The notes under the pieces are model-generated. The model made no database searches and was not told the origin of the DNA. It saw only the letters and a list, made by a program, of their open reading frames with translations. 64,000 bases of DNA from Neorhizobium alkalisoli (GTDB taxonomy: Bacteria; Pseudomonadota; Alphaproteobacteria; Rhizobiales; Rhizobiaceae): contig NZ_VIWP01000002.1 in the NCBI RefSeq assembly GCF_007829835.1, forward strand, positions 806,001 to 870,000, in the 5' to 3' direction. Shown here in pieces: positions 53,446-62,832 of this stretch (positions are counted from its first letter, which is position 1; each line of letters starts with the position of its first letter). The position numbers and the translations under genes are program-made.

Positions 53446-54489
53446 TCAAACGCGCGAGCCGTTCACCCAGGCCATATCCTCATGGGTCAACGGCACTTCG
53501 CGCAGCTCGCGATTGACGAGGAAGTTTTCGGTTTCCTCGGTGGTGATGGCAAGGTCGATCGTGGCATTGAAGCGCGCCTTGAAGGCGGCGATGATCTCGT
53601 CGACGATGACTTCCGGCGCCGATGCACCCGCAGACAGGCCAAGCGTGCGGATATCGCCGATCTCGGCCCAATCCAGTTCGGCGGCACGCTGCACGAGGAG
53701 GGACTTTTTCGCCCCTGCCCTGAGCGCCACTTCGACCAGACGCTTGGAATTGGACGAATTCGGCGCGCCGACGACGATGAAAAGATCGCAGCCGGGGGCA
53801 GCCTGTTTCACGGCTTCCTGGCGGTTGGTCGTGGCGTAGCAGATCGAATCGGCCGCCGGGGCCGTGAGGTTCGGGAAACGTTCGGTCAGACGCGCGATCA
53901 CGCCGGCCGTATCGTCAACCGACAGCGTCGTCTGGGTGACGAAGCCGAGATTGTCGGGATCGGCGGGCACGTAGACATCGGCATCCTCGATCGTCTCGAT
54001 CAGGGAGACGGTGCCTTCCGGCAGCTGGCCCATCGTGCCGATCACTTCCGGATGCCCGGCATGGCCGATCAGGACCACATGGCGACCGAGGCGCTGGTGG
54101 CGCATGGCCTGCTTGTGCACCTTCGAAACAAGCGGACAGGTGGCATCGAGATAAAAGAGATTGCGGGACTGCGCGTCCTCGGGCACCGATTTCGGCACGC
54201 CATGGGCGGAAAACACGACCGGCTGCTTCTGATGCTCTGCCGGGATCTCGTTCAGTTCCTCGACGAAGACGGCGCCCTTGGCTTCCAGGCCTTCGACCAC
54301 GTAACGGTTATGGACGATCTCGTGGCGGACATAGACCGGGGCGCCATAGGCCTTCAGCGCCAGAACGACGATCTGGATCGCCCGGTCGACACCGGCGCAA
54401 AAACCGCGCGGGCCGCACAGACGGATCGACAGGTCCGGCTTCAATTCGGCCGGAATGGCATTCGCCTGTTCGGTGACCTGGATATTCAT
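53446..54489 (-). CDS. ispH: 4-hydroxy-3-methylbut-2-enyl diphosphate reductase (IspH/LytB)
   Basis: IspH makes IPP and DMAPP from HMBPP, the final MEP-pathway step, using a [4Fe-4S] cluster. The 347-residue product has the three cluster cysteines in [26 protein letters not shown] and [11 protein letters not shown]. The substrate-contact segments are YVRHEIVHN, the Glu in TLSVDDTAG and [16 protein letters not shown]. Its N-terminus carries about 25 extra residues before the cysteine region compared with the E. coli enzyme, as in other rhizobia. It lies downstream of surf1 on the same strand. Confidence 0.97.
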   Translation of the reverse strand: MNIQVTEQANAIPAELKPDLSIRLCGPRGFCAGVDRAIQIVVLALKAYGAPVYVRHEIVHNRYVVEGLEAKGAVFVEELNEIPAEHQKQPVVFSAHGVPKSVPEDAQSRNLFYLDATCPLVSKVHKQAMRHQRLGRHVVLIGHAGHPEVIGTMGQLPEGTVSLIETIEDADVYVPADPDNLGFVTQTTLSVDDTAGVIARLTERFPNLTAPAADSICYATTNRQEAVKQAAPGCDLFIVVGAPNSSNSKRLVEVALRAGAKKSLLVQRAAELDWAEIGDIRTLGLSAGASAPEVIVDEIIAAFKARFNATIDLAITTEETENFLVNRELREVPLTHEDMAWVNGSRV

Positions 54490-54601
54490 ATACGTTCCGC
54501 TGGCCTGTTCCGCAAAAGAATGCCTGTTCGCAAGGCCTCATATAGGCGAGCCGGGCATGGCCTGCCAATCAAAAATTCGATTTGGCGCTGCGACGAACCG
54601 C

Positions 54602-55390
54602 TCAGCGCGCGCGGGAAGCTCTCTCGGAGCGGCCGCGCAGGCGCATGCCGATCACGACCGCGATAAGCGCCGCCGCCAGCCCGTACCAAGTGACGGCATA
54701 TTGCAGATGGCTGTTCGGCAGATCGAACTGGGTGACGCCGCCGAGCGGATAACCGCCCGGATTTTTTGTCGATGCATCGGCATCGACGAAGAAAGGCACG
54801 AGTTTCGACGGATCGAGGCCGGCGCTCGAGGCCATGACGCCAAAATCCTTCCAGTAGAAGATGTTCTTGGCCGGATCATTGTCGGGAACGGCGAAGGACG
54901 GTTTTGCGGCGAGCCGGCTGCGGGCATAACCGGTTATGTATTGTTCGCCTATGACCTCGCCGGCCTTGCGCGTCGCAGGCTCCTTCATCTCGTAGGGAAC
55001 GAAGCCGCGATTGACGAGCAGGATGCGGCCGTCTGCAAGCGTCATTGGCGTGTAGACGTAAAAGCCGGTGCGGCCTTCGAAAGTGGCGAAGAAATGCCGT
55101 TCGCGGCTGTGATCGAATGTGCCGGAGACTGTGACGCGGCGGTATTCGATATCGCCGCCGGATTTTTCGATGGCCTCGATCTCGGCGAGCGGAACGGGTG
55201 GTGCTGCGCGGCGCGCAGCGATATCGGCGAGAAGGCCTTCCTTCCAGTGAAGGCGCTCGACCTGCCATGTGCCGAGGGCGAGAAGGGTGGCGAGTGAGGC
55301 GAGGACGAGGATGGTGGTGGCGATCGTGCGAACCCTGCCGGGTTTGCGCTCTGCATCTCCCGTCTGCCGGGGCAAGGATTGTTCTGCCAT
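54602..55390 (-). CDS. SURF1-family cytochrome oxidase assembly protein
   Basis: The 262-residue protein has the SURF1 two-helix layout: an N-terminal membrane segment (TIATTILVLASLATLLALGT WQ region) and a C-terminal one (YAVTWYGLAAALIAVVIGMR), with a periplasmic domain between (RRVTVSGTFDHSRERHFFAT, GFYVYTPMTLADGRILLVNR, YITGYAR). SURF1 assists heme a insertion into CoxA. It is the last gene of the cox run, separated from coxC by about 200 bases. The start is ATG 55390. Confidence 0.92.
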   Translation of the reverse strand: MAEQSLPRQTGDAERKPGRVRTIATTILVLASLATLLALGTWQVERLHWKEGLLADIAARRAAPPVPLAEIEAIEKSGGDIEYRRVTVSGTFDHSRERHFFATFEGRTGFYVYTPMTLADGRILLVNRGFVPYEMKEPATRKAGEVIGEQYITGYARSRLAAKPSFAVPDNDPAKNIFYWKDFGVMASSAGLDPSKLVPFFVDADASTKNPGGYPLGGVTQFDLPNSHLQYAVTWYGLAAALIAVVIGMRLRGRSERASRAR

Positions 55391-55417
55391 GATCTCGTTT
55401 ACCTGTTAAAGCAGAAG

Positions 55418-55434
55418 GGCGGCTTTCGCCGCCC
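55418..55434. terminator. Hairpin upstream of surf1
   Basis: GGCGGC-TTTC-GCCGCC (extended by a G:C pair) is a compact stem 27 bases upstream of surf1. With the palindrome at 55548-55570 it occupies the gap after coxC, where it may slow read-through from coxC into surf1. Confidence 0.45.
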
Positions 55435-55547
55435 CGCATTCGCTACCGATCCCGCCCCTTGCTCAGCAGAAGGTGTGGTCCGACAGCCTGTCAAATCCGG
55501 TCTACCCTCTCCCGGCCCTTCGCTTTGGCTCAGGGCGTTCGGCGCTG

Positions 55548-55570
55548 CAATCGATCCACTGGATCGATTG
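55548..55570. repeat. Palindrome in the coxC-surf1 gap
   Basis: CAATCGATCC and GGATCGATTG flank ACT, followed by the small hairpin CGGGCTTTGCCCG at 55573-55585. The whole 203-base gap is made of such GC-rich palindromic pieces, like the intergenic elements elsewhere in the window. Confidence 0.6.
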
Positions 55571-55593
55571 CTCGGGCTTTGCCCGACCGCTTC

Positions 55594-56469
55594 TCACCCA
55601 TGCAAAGGCGCGCCCCAGCCGCCCCAGATGTAGATCGAGAAGAACAGGAAGAGCCAGACGACGTCGACGAAGTGCCAGTACCAGGCGGCGGCCTCGAAGC
55701 CGAAATGGCGGGTCGGGGTGAAGCCGCCATTGGCCGCGCGCAGCAGGCAGACGATCAGGAAGATCGTGCCGATCAGGACGTGGAAACCGTGGAAGCCGGT
55801 CGCCATGAAGAAGGTGGCGCCATAAATGGAATTGGCGAATTCGAACGGCGCATGGGCGTATTCGTAGGCCTGTACAGCCGAAAACAGGATGCCGAGTGCC
55901 ACCGTCAGCGACAGGCCGGTGATCAGGCCCTTGCGGTCATTGTGCAGAAGCGCGTGATGCGCCCAGGTGACACAGGTGCCCGACAGGAGAAGGATGATCG
56001 TGTTGTAGATCGGCAGGTGCCAGGGGTCGAGGACTTCGACGCCCTTCGGCGGCCACTGACCGCCGAGAAACTGAACGCGCGACGCCTGGATCGCCTCATT
56101 GGGATAGAGGCTCGCGTCGAAAAAGGCCCAGAACCAGGCAACGAAGAACATCACTTCGGAGGCGATGAACATGATCATGCCGTAGCGCAGGTGCAGCGAC
56201 ACGACGCGGGTATGGGCGCCGGCGTCGCCTTCCTTGATCGTGTCCGACCACCAGCCGATCATCGTGTAAAGGATGATGGCAAGGCCGATGAAGAAGATCC
56301 ACGGGGTAGCAAGGTTGAGCCCAAAAATGTGGAACTCGCCGCCCTTCAGGTAACGCATGTAACCGACGCCGCCGAAAGTGATGACGAAGGCGCCAAGCGA
56401 AGCCAGGATCGGCCAGGGGCTCGGGTCGATGATATGGTAGTCGTGGTTCTTCTGGTGCGCTTCTGCCAT
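55594..56469 (-). CDS. coxC: Cytochrome c oxidase subunit III
   Basis: CoxC is the third core subunit of the aa3-type terminal oxidase in the inner membrane; it stabilises proton uptake but holds no redox metal. The 291-residue product shows seven membrane segments and the family markers HDYHIIDPSPWPILAS, GMIMFIASEVMFFVAWFWAF, SGTCVTWAHHALLHNDRK, FMATGFHGFHVLIGTIFLIV and the C-terminal AAAWYWHFVDVVWLFLFFSI. It is 62 bases downstream of ctaG, separated by a small hairpin. No truncation was noticed. Confidence 0.97.
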   Translation of the reverse strand: MAEAHQKNHDYHIIDPSPWPILASLGAFVITFGGVGYMRYLKGGEFHIFGLNLATPWIFFIGLAIILYTMIGWWSDTIKEGDAGAHTRVVSLHLRYGMIMFIASEVMFFVAWFWAFFDASLYPNEAIQASRVQFLGGQWPPKGVEVLDPWHLPIYNTIILLLSGTCVTWAHHALLHNDRKGLITGLSLTVALGILFSAVQAYEYAHAPFEFANSIYGATFFMATGFHGFHVLIGTIFLIVCLLRAANGGFTPTRHFGFEAAAWYWHFVDVVWLFLFFSIYIWGGWGAPLHG

Positions 56470-56509
56470 GTCAGGACCTCCCCCGCGATGAAACTATATG
56501 CGAAACCTC

Positions 56510-56527
56510 TTCGCCGAAACCGGCGAA
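56510..56527. promoter_or_regulatory. Hairpin TTCGCCG-AAAC-CGGCGAA between ctaG and coxC
   Basis: A perfect 7-base stem with a 4-base loop lies five bases after the ctaG stop on the minus strand. It could protect the 3' end of an upstream message or tune coxC expression; it lacks a U-tract. Confidence 0.45.
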
Positions 56528-56531
56528 CCTC

Positions 56532-57137
56532 TTAAAGCTTGCCGTCCTTCGCCTCACCCTTGGCAGGCAAAGCCGCAACCGGCTTCGGCGTCTGGCCCGG
56601 GTAGAACGTATAGGACAGCGTAATCGTCTTTATGTTCTTCGTCTCGTTGGTTTTGGCGATATCGGGATCGACATAGAAGATGACAGGCATCTGCACCGTC
56701 TCGCCCGGCTTCAAGGTCTGTTCGGTGAAACAGAAACACTGGACCTTGTTGAAATAGACGGCGGCTTCCATCGGCGTGACGTTGAACACGGCCTGACCCG
56801 TCGTCTGATAAGGCGAACGGTTGGTCGCCGTGAACTCCACCTGGCCGGTCTCGCCGATCTTCAATTCGACCGGCTTTGCCGGCTTGAAATCCCAGTTGAG
56901 ACCATTGGAAATATTGGCGTCGAAGGTGATCTGAACCTTCTTGTCGAGGATCTTGTCGGAATACTGCTCGACACGCTGGGTCGTGCCGTTATAGCCGGTG
57001 ACCTGACAGAAGAGACGGTAAAGCGGCACGGAAGCATAGGCGGCGCCGACCATGCAGGCGACGAAGACCGCGCAGCCGCCGAAGATCGCGGCGTTGCTGA
57101 CCCGCTTCACCTGACCGTTCTGAACCTCTCCTCCCAT
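56532..57137 (-). CDS. ctaG: Cytochrome c oxidase assembly factor CtaG (Cox11)
   Basis: CtaG/Cox11 delivers copper to the CuB site of CoxA. The 201-residue product has one N-terminal membrane helix ([20 protein letters not shown]) and a periplasmic domain with the copper-binding CFCF in [16 protein letters not shown]. It also has the conserved [16 protein letters not shown] near the membrane and [13 protein letters not shown] strand ([13 protein letters not shown]). The start is ATG 57137, preceded by GGGAGGG; GTG 57158 is an alternative. It follows the 46-residue CoxF-like gene by 30 bases. Confidence 0.96.
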   Translation of the reverse strand: MGGEVQNGQVKRVSNAAIFGGCAVFVACMVGAAYASVPLYRLFCQVTGYNGTTQRVEQYSDKILDKKVQITFDANISNGLNWDFKPAKPVELKIGETGQVEFTATNRSPYQTTGQAVFNVTPMEAAVYFNKVQCFCFTEQTLKPGETVQMPVIFYVDPDIAKTNETKNIKTITLSYTFYPGQTPKPVAALPAKGEAKDGKL

Positions 57138-57167
57138 GCGGCCCTCCCAGACCTTCACTCGTTCCGG

Positions 57168-57308
57168 CTAGTTCCAGAACCCGCCGATCTTGATCAGCGT
57201 TATCAGATAAAAAAGCACGCAGAGGCCGCCCAGCACCAGGCCGAGCGCCACATTGCGGTTGCGGCGGGACTTTTTCTGCGCTTCGTTAAGCTTGACCGTT
57301 TCGATCAC
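57168..57308 (-). CDS. CoxF-like short membrane protein of the cox operon (46 residues)
   Basis: A 46-residue protein (start [20 protein letters not shown]) has a basic N-terminus and one membrane helix ([20 protein letters not shown]), ending GGFWN. Its GTG start at 57308 overlaps the TGA of ctaB (GTGA) and is preceded by GGAGG, so translation is coupled. Rhizobial and related alphaproteobacterial cox operons carry a similar short gene between ctaB and ctaG. It probably assists oxidase assembly, by position only. It is too small to be found by most gene callers. Confidence 0.8.
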   Translation of the reverse strand: MIETVKLNEAQKKSRRNRNVALGLVLGGLCVLFYLITLIKIGGFWN

Positions 57309-58261
57309 GCAGCCCCTCCAAACAGGTGCATCAGGTTTGCCGCCAGATGGTCGGCCATCAGCGCGGAAAAGATCGCGAACAGGTAGAAGATCGAATAGAA
57401 GAACATCTTCTTTGCCGGCAGCATTTTTTCGTCGCCATCGGGCATGCGCAGCACCAGAACGGAATACCAGGTGAAGATGAGGCTGAGGATGCCGGCGAAG
57501 ATGCCATAGCCGATGCTAGCAAGGCCGGTGAAGGCGGGTGCGACGGCGACCGCCATGGTCAGCAGCGTGTAGACGAACATCTGCCGCTTGGTGGAGCGCT
57601 CGCCGACGACATTCGGCATCATCGGCACACCGACCGAACCGTAGTCGCGCATCTTGAAGAGCGCCAGCGCCCAGAAATGCGGCGGGGTCCAGAGGAAGGT
57701 GATCATGAACAGGATGACGCTGTCGAGCGAGACGCCGCCCGTCACGCAGGCCCAGCCGAGCATGGGCGGGAAGGCGCCGGCGGCACCGCCGATGACGATG
57801 TTCTGCGGCGTCGAGCGTTTTAGCCACATCGTATAGACGACGGCGTAAAAGAAGATCGTGAAAGCGAGCAGGCCGGCGGCGAACCAGTTGACGGCAAGAC
57901 CGAGAATGGCAACCGAGAAGGCCGAGAGCGTCAGGCCGAAGGCCAGCGCTTCCTGCGGCTTGATGCGGCCGTCCGGAATGGGGCGCTTGGCGGTGCGGGT
58001 CATGACGGCGTCGATATCGGCGTCATACCACATGTTGAGCGCGCCCGAGGCTCCGGCGCCGACGGCGATACAGAGAATGGAGATAATCGCCAGAACCGGG
58101 TTGATATGGCCCGGCGCCAGGACAAGACCGGCAAGGGCGGTAAAGACGACCAGCGACATGACCCGCGGCTTCAGAAGTTCGAAGAAGTCACGCGCTCCCG
58201 CTTCAGACAGGATGAGGCTCGTGTCCTTGCCGAGAGCGTCGTGATTGTCGATGACCGTCAT
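57305..58261 (-). CDS. ctaB: Protoheme IX farnesyltransferase (heme O synthase)
   Basis: CtaB adds a farnesyl tail to protoheme to form heme O, the precursor of the heme a of the oxidase. The 318-residue membrane protein has the prenyltransferase aspartate motif in [20 protein letters not shown] and the second conserved loop [29 protein letters not shown]. About nine membrane helices are visible. It follows coxA by 78 bases and overlaps the 46-residue gene. The start is ATG 58261. All expected motifs are present. Confidence 0.97.
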   Translation of the reverse strand: MTVIDNHDALGKDTSLILSEAGARDFFELLKPRVMSLVVFTALAGLVLAPGHINPVLAIISILCIAVGAGASGALNMWYDADIDAVMTRTAKRPIPDGRIKPQEALAFGLTLSAFSVAILGLAVNWFAAGLLAFTIFFYAVVYTMWLKRSTPQNIVIGGAAGAFPPMLGWACVTGGVSLDSVILFMITFLWTPPHFWALALFKMRDYGSVGVPMMPNVVGERSTKRQMFVYTLLTMAVAVAPAFTGLASIGYGIFAGILSLIFTWYSVLVLRMPDGDEKMLPAKKMFFYSIFYLFAIFSALMADHLAANLMHLFGGAA

Positions 58262-58339
58262 TTTGAACCTAGTAACCTGTTGGATGAGGCACCGCCGCGA
58301 ATGCGATGCCTCATGGAGACCCCTTGGGAAGGCCGCGCG

Positions 58340-60064
<1,725 letters not shown>

Positions 60065-60078
60065 TTACCTTCCCGTGA

Positions 60079-60963
60079 TCAGTTCGAAACGTTCGCCGCA
60101 ACGACAGTGCCGGTTTCCGGCTTGTCGGCGGATGCGATCAGCGCCTTATAGGCGCCGGGAAGATCACTGGCTGCCTGGGCGAGCCAGGTCTTGTACTTGT
60201 CCTCGGAGACGATCCGGATGGCGATCGGCATAAAGGCATGGTCCTTGCCACAGAGCTCGGAACACTGGCCGTAATAGAGGCCTTCCTTCTCTGCCTTGAA
60301 CCAGGTCTCGTTGAGACGGCCCGGAACGGCATCGATCTTGACGCCGAAGGCCGGCATGGCGAAGGCGTGGATCACGTCGGTCGGCGCGGCCGTCACCAGA
60401 ACGCGCACCACCTTGTTGACCGGCAAGACCATTTCGTTGTCGACGGCCAGAAGATGCGGGTAAACCGCCTTGTCTTCCTTGCCGGCGGCAGCGCGATCGA
60501 CATCCTTCAGAAGGTAGCTGTCGAAGGCGACCGGCGACTGGCCGCCCTCATATTCGTAGTTCCACTGCCACTGGGTGGCCGTCGCCTTGACCGTCAGGTC
60601 GGCGTCCGGAAGCTCCAGCTGGTTGTTCAGAAGATTGAACGAGGGAATGGCGAGAAAGAACAGGATCAGGACCGGTGCAACCGTCCAGATGATTTCGATC
60701 GCCGTATTATGGCTCGTGCGCGACGGCACCGGATTGACGCTGGCGCGGAATTTGACCGCAACCACGACCAGAAGCACGAGGACCAGCAAGGTCACGGGCA
60801 CAATAAACCAGAGCGTATAGTGCTCGAACCACTTGATCTGGTGCATGATCGGCGAAGCCGGCTGCTGAAGATCCATCTGCCACGGCCTCGGCTGGTCTGC
60901 AAAACCGGCCGGGGCCAAGAACAGACAGATAAGCGCCGCCATAGCTGCGAAAGCTCTGTTCAT
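60079..60963 (-). CDS. coxB: Cytochrome c oxidase subunit II
   Basis: CoxB accepts electrons from cytochrome c at its CuA centre in the periplasm. The 294-residue protein has a signal peptide, two membrane helices (WFIVPVTLLVLVLLVVVAVK, IEIIWTVAPVLILFFLAIPS) and the complete CuA ligand set CSELCGKDHAFM plus His in VIHAFAMPAFG. It is the first gene of the oxidase operon. The start is ATG 60963, where the signal begins; the open frame further upstream to 61044 is unlikely to be coding. The upstream gap holds a likely promoter and an FNR/FixK-type box. Confidence 0.97.
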   Translation of the reverse strand: MNRAFAAMAALICLFLAPAGFADQPRPWQMDLQQPASPIMHQIKWFEHYTLWFIVPVTLLVLVLLVVVAVKFRASVNPVPSRTSHNTAIEIIWTVAPVLILFFLAIPSFNLLNNQLELPDADLTVKATATQWQWNYEYEGGQSPVAFDSYLLKDVDRAAAGKEDKAVYPHLLAVDNEMVLPVNKVVRVLVTAAPTDVIHAFAMPAFGVKIDAVPGRLNETWFKAEKEGLYYGQCSELCGKDHAFMPIAIRIVSEDKYKTWLAQAASDLPGAYKALIASADKPETGTVVAANVSN

Positions 60964-61398
60964 CTCGATACCTCTCTCCCCTGCACCTGGAGGCCGCGCA
61001 AACGGAGCACGGAATCCAGGCTCTCTCCTCCTTGCTTCAATCACAATTTGCCTACTGCCGCAACAGATTCGCGGAAAAGGCCATGCGGCATTTTGTGCCG
61101 GATGGCGCCTTTTTCACGCCTGCCCGGCGGCTCCTTTCAGCCTGTTTAAAGAAGGCCAAAGCCGCACTCCTTGACGAAAATCAACACTTAAACCAGCGCA
61201 GGCCACCAGGACGACCTTTGCGGGAAAACCCGCACCTCTCCCGGCCAGGGCGCACCGCAGCGCGAATGAAAATGCTTATATGGTGGAAAACACCGGGTCC
61301 CACTTTCGCCGCACTCGGCTGGGATGAGGGCGGGGCTTTTCAATTGGCGCGGTGAGCGCCATGAATACCGCACTTGATTCGTCCATCCAGAGGTTTCC
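60964..61398. other. 435-base gap between divergent coxB and ialB
   Basis: No gene is seen. The stretch should hold the promoters of the cox operon and of ialB. It contains the FNR/FixK-like box at 61171-61184 near its middle, a TTTAAA-rich segment at 61145-61150, and no other strong palindrome. Confidence 0.7.
61171..61184. promoter_or_regulatory. FNR/FixK-type box
   Basis: TTGACGAAAATCAA matches the anaerobox consensus TTGAT-N4-ATCAA at all but one defined position. It is about 208 bases from the coxB start and 215 from the ialB start, so either direction is possible. A FixK/FnrN-type regulator at this site would tie oxidase expression to oxygen. Confidence 0.55.
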
Positions 61399-62046
61399 AT
61401 GGGTCGTCCCTCCCGTCTTCGCGCTTGCCTTGCCTTGATGCTTGCGGGGGCCGTTGCCTTTCCCGCTTTCGCTCAGCAGCCGGGACCACGGCCGACCCCC
61501 AATACTTCACAATCCGGCAATAGCGCCCTTCCCGGCCTTGCGCCGCCGAGCGGCGGTGCGGCCCCGAAAACCTCGCAGCCGACCCAGCAGGCGCCGCAGC
61601 CTTCGGCGCAGACGCCCGGCAACGTGAAGGAAAATCACGGCGCCTGGTCGATCATCTGCGACAAGCCGGCCGGCGCCTCGGCCGAACAGTGCGCGATGAT
61701 GCAGAACGTGATTGCCGAAGACCGGCCGGAAGTCGGCCTCTCGGTCGTCGTTCTGAAGACCGCCGACCGCAAGGCGCGCATCCTGCGCATCCTGGCGCCG
61801 CTCGGCGTCCTTCTGAAGGACGGCATGGAACTCTATGTCGACAACAACAATATCGGCCGCGCCTATTTCACCCGCTGCTTCTCGGAAGGCTGCTATGTGG
61901 AAGTGGAGATCGACGACGAACTGATGCGCATCCTGCGCGCCGGCAAGGCCGCCGTCTTCGCTCTGCGCGAATCCGCCGACCAGGATCGCGTCGGCATTCC
62001 GATCGAGCTCACCGGGTTCGGTGAAGGTTATGACGCGCTGCCGTGA
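61399..62046 (+). CDS. Invasion-associated locus B (IalB)-family protein
   Basis: The 215-residue protein has a signal peptide (ACLALMLAGAVAFPAFAQQ), a long Pro/Gln/Ser-rich linker up to about residue 75, and an IalB-like domain (HGAWSIICDKPAGASAEQCA, LGVLLKDGMELYVDNNNIGR, YFTRCFSEGCYVEVEIDDEL) with two cysteine pairs that likely form disulfides. The family is named from Bartonella erythrocyte invasion but is widespread in non-pathogenic rhizobia. It is envelope-located, role unknown. It is divergent from coxB. Confidence 0.87.
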   Translation: MGRPSRLRACLALMLAGAVAFPAFAQQPGPRPTPNTSQSGNSALPGLAPPSGGAAPKTSQPTQQAPQPSAQTPGNVKENHGAWSIICDKPAGASAEQCAMMQNVIAEDRPEVGLSVVVLKTADRKARILRILAPLGVLLKDGMELYVDNNNIGRAYFTRCFSEGCYVEVEIDDELMRILRAGKAAVFALRESADQDRVGIPIELTGFGEGYDALP

Positions 62047-62059
62047 TCTCGAAATCCCG

Positions 62060-62569
62060 ATGAGCCAGCCGGACGCCCAGAAATTCACCCTTCGTTACGA
62101 CGATGACATCGTGCGCGACGCGGCCAATGCCTATGTCTGGCAGAGAGCCGTGCTCGAGCAGAAAACGATGTGGACCGTCTCCGTGCTGATGGTGATCTTT
62201 GCCGTTTATCTGATCGCGACCGGCGGGACCGTGCTGTTTACGGTCGTCATGCTGGCTCTGGCCGTCGCACCCTTCGCCATCGTCGGTTTCAGCCGCCACA
62301 AGCATCACGCCGAAGCGTTTGGCCGCTACCGCAACATGCGCGAGCCGAAACTTGAGATCACGGTCGATGCGGCCGGTATCGACATCCGCTCCGATCTCGG
62401 CAATGGACGCATGAACTGGCGCGACATCAAGGAGATCTGGGAACGTCCGCGGTCGTTCATGATCTTCAGCGACGAGGAAACCTATGTCGCCCTGCCGCGG
62501 GATGGCATGCCGCAAGAGGTTCAGGCTGAACTCAAAGGCCGGTCGGCCGCACTGCGCAGCGTCGCCTGA
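62060..62569 (+). CDS. YcxB-like family protein
   Basis: The 169-residue protein has two adjacent membrane helices at residues about 37-75 (TMWTVSVLMVIFAVYLIATG, LFTVVMLALAVAPFAIVGFS) and a C-terminal soluble YcxB-like domain (GIDIRSDLGNGRMNWRDIKE, FMIFSDEETYVALPRDGMPQ). The function is not known. The start is ATG 62060, 13 bases after the ialB stop, so the two genes are likely co-transcribed. It precedes a repeat-filled gap and tldD. Confidence 0.78.
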   Translation: MSQPDAQKFTLRYDDDIVRDAANAYVWQRAVLEQKTMWTVSVLMVIFAVYLIATGGTVLFTVVMLALAVAPFAIVGFSRHKHHAEAFGRYRNMREPKLEITVDAAGIDIRSDLGNGRMNWRDIKEIWERPRSFMIFSDEETYVALPRDGMPQEVQAELKGRSAALRSVA

Positions 62570-62652
62570 GGCTTGCGCAGGTCCGTTGCGGGTCCTACAT
62601 CGGGTTCCAGACATTTTTGGTTCGGGCGCGCTGTAATTGCCCCTCACCCTAA

Positions 62653-62680
62653 CCCTCTCCCCGTTTAAACGGGGAGAGGG
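62653..62680. repeat. 28-base perfect palindrome in the YcxB-tldD gap
   Basis: CCCTCTCCCCGTTT (62653-62666) is followed without a spacer by its reverse complement AAACGGGGAGAGGG (62667-62680). It is part of element C, with 62749-62779, of the rhizobial intergenic repeats. Confidence 0.85.
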
Positions 62681-62748
62681 GACGTGCCACATCGAAACTT
62701 CGCTCTTGGAGTGAGACGGTGCGGCATATCCCTTCGCCCCGCTTGCGG

Positions 62749-62779
62749 GGAGAAGGTGCCGGCAGGCGGATGAGGGGCA
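62749..62779 (-). repeat. Intergenic repeat, element C
   Basis: An exact 31-base reverse-complement copy of positions 53313-53343. The adjoining CTTCGCCCCGCTTGCGGGGA also matches the GC-rich hairpin of element B. It ends 53 bases before the tldD start. Confidence 0.8.
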
Positions 62780-62832
62780 ATGCGCGCAAGAATCAAGCCG
62801 GAAAACCTCTGGCCAGCGGAGCATATATAGCG

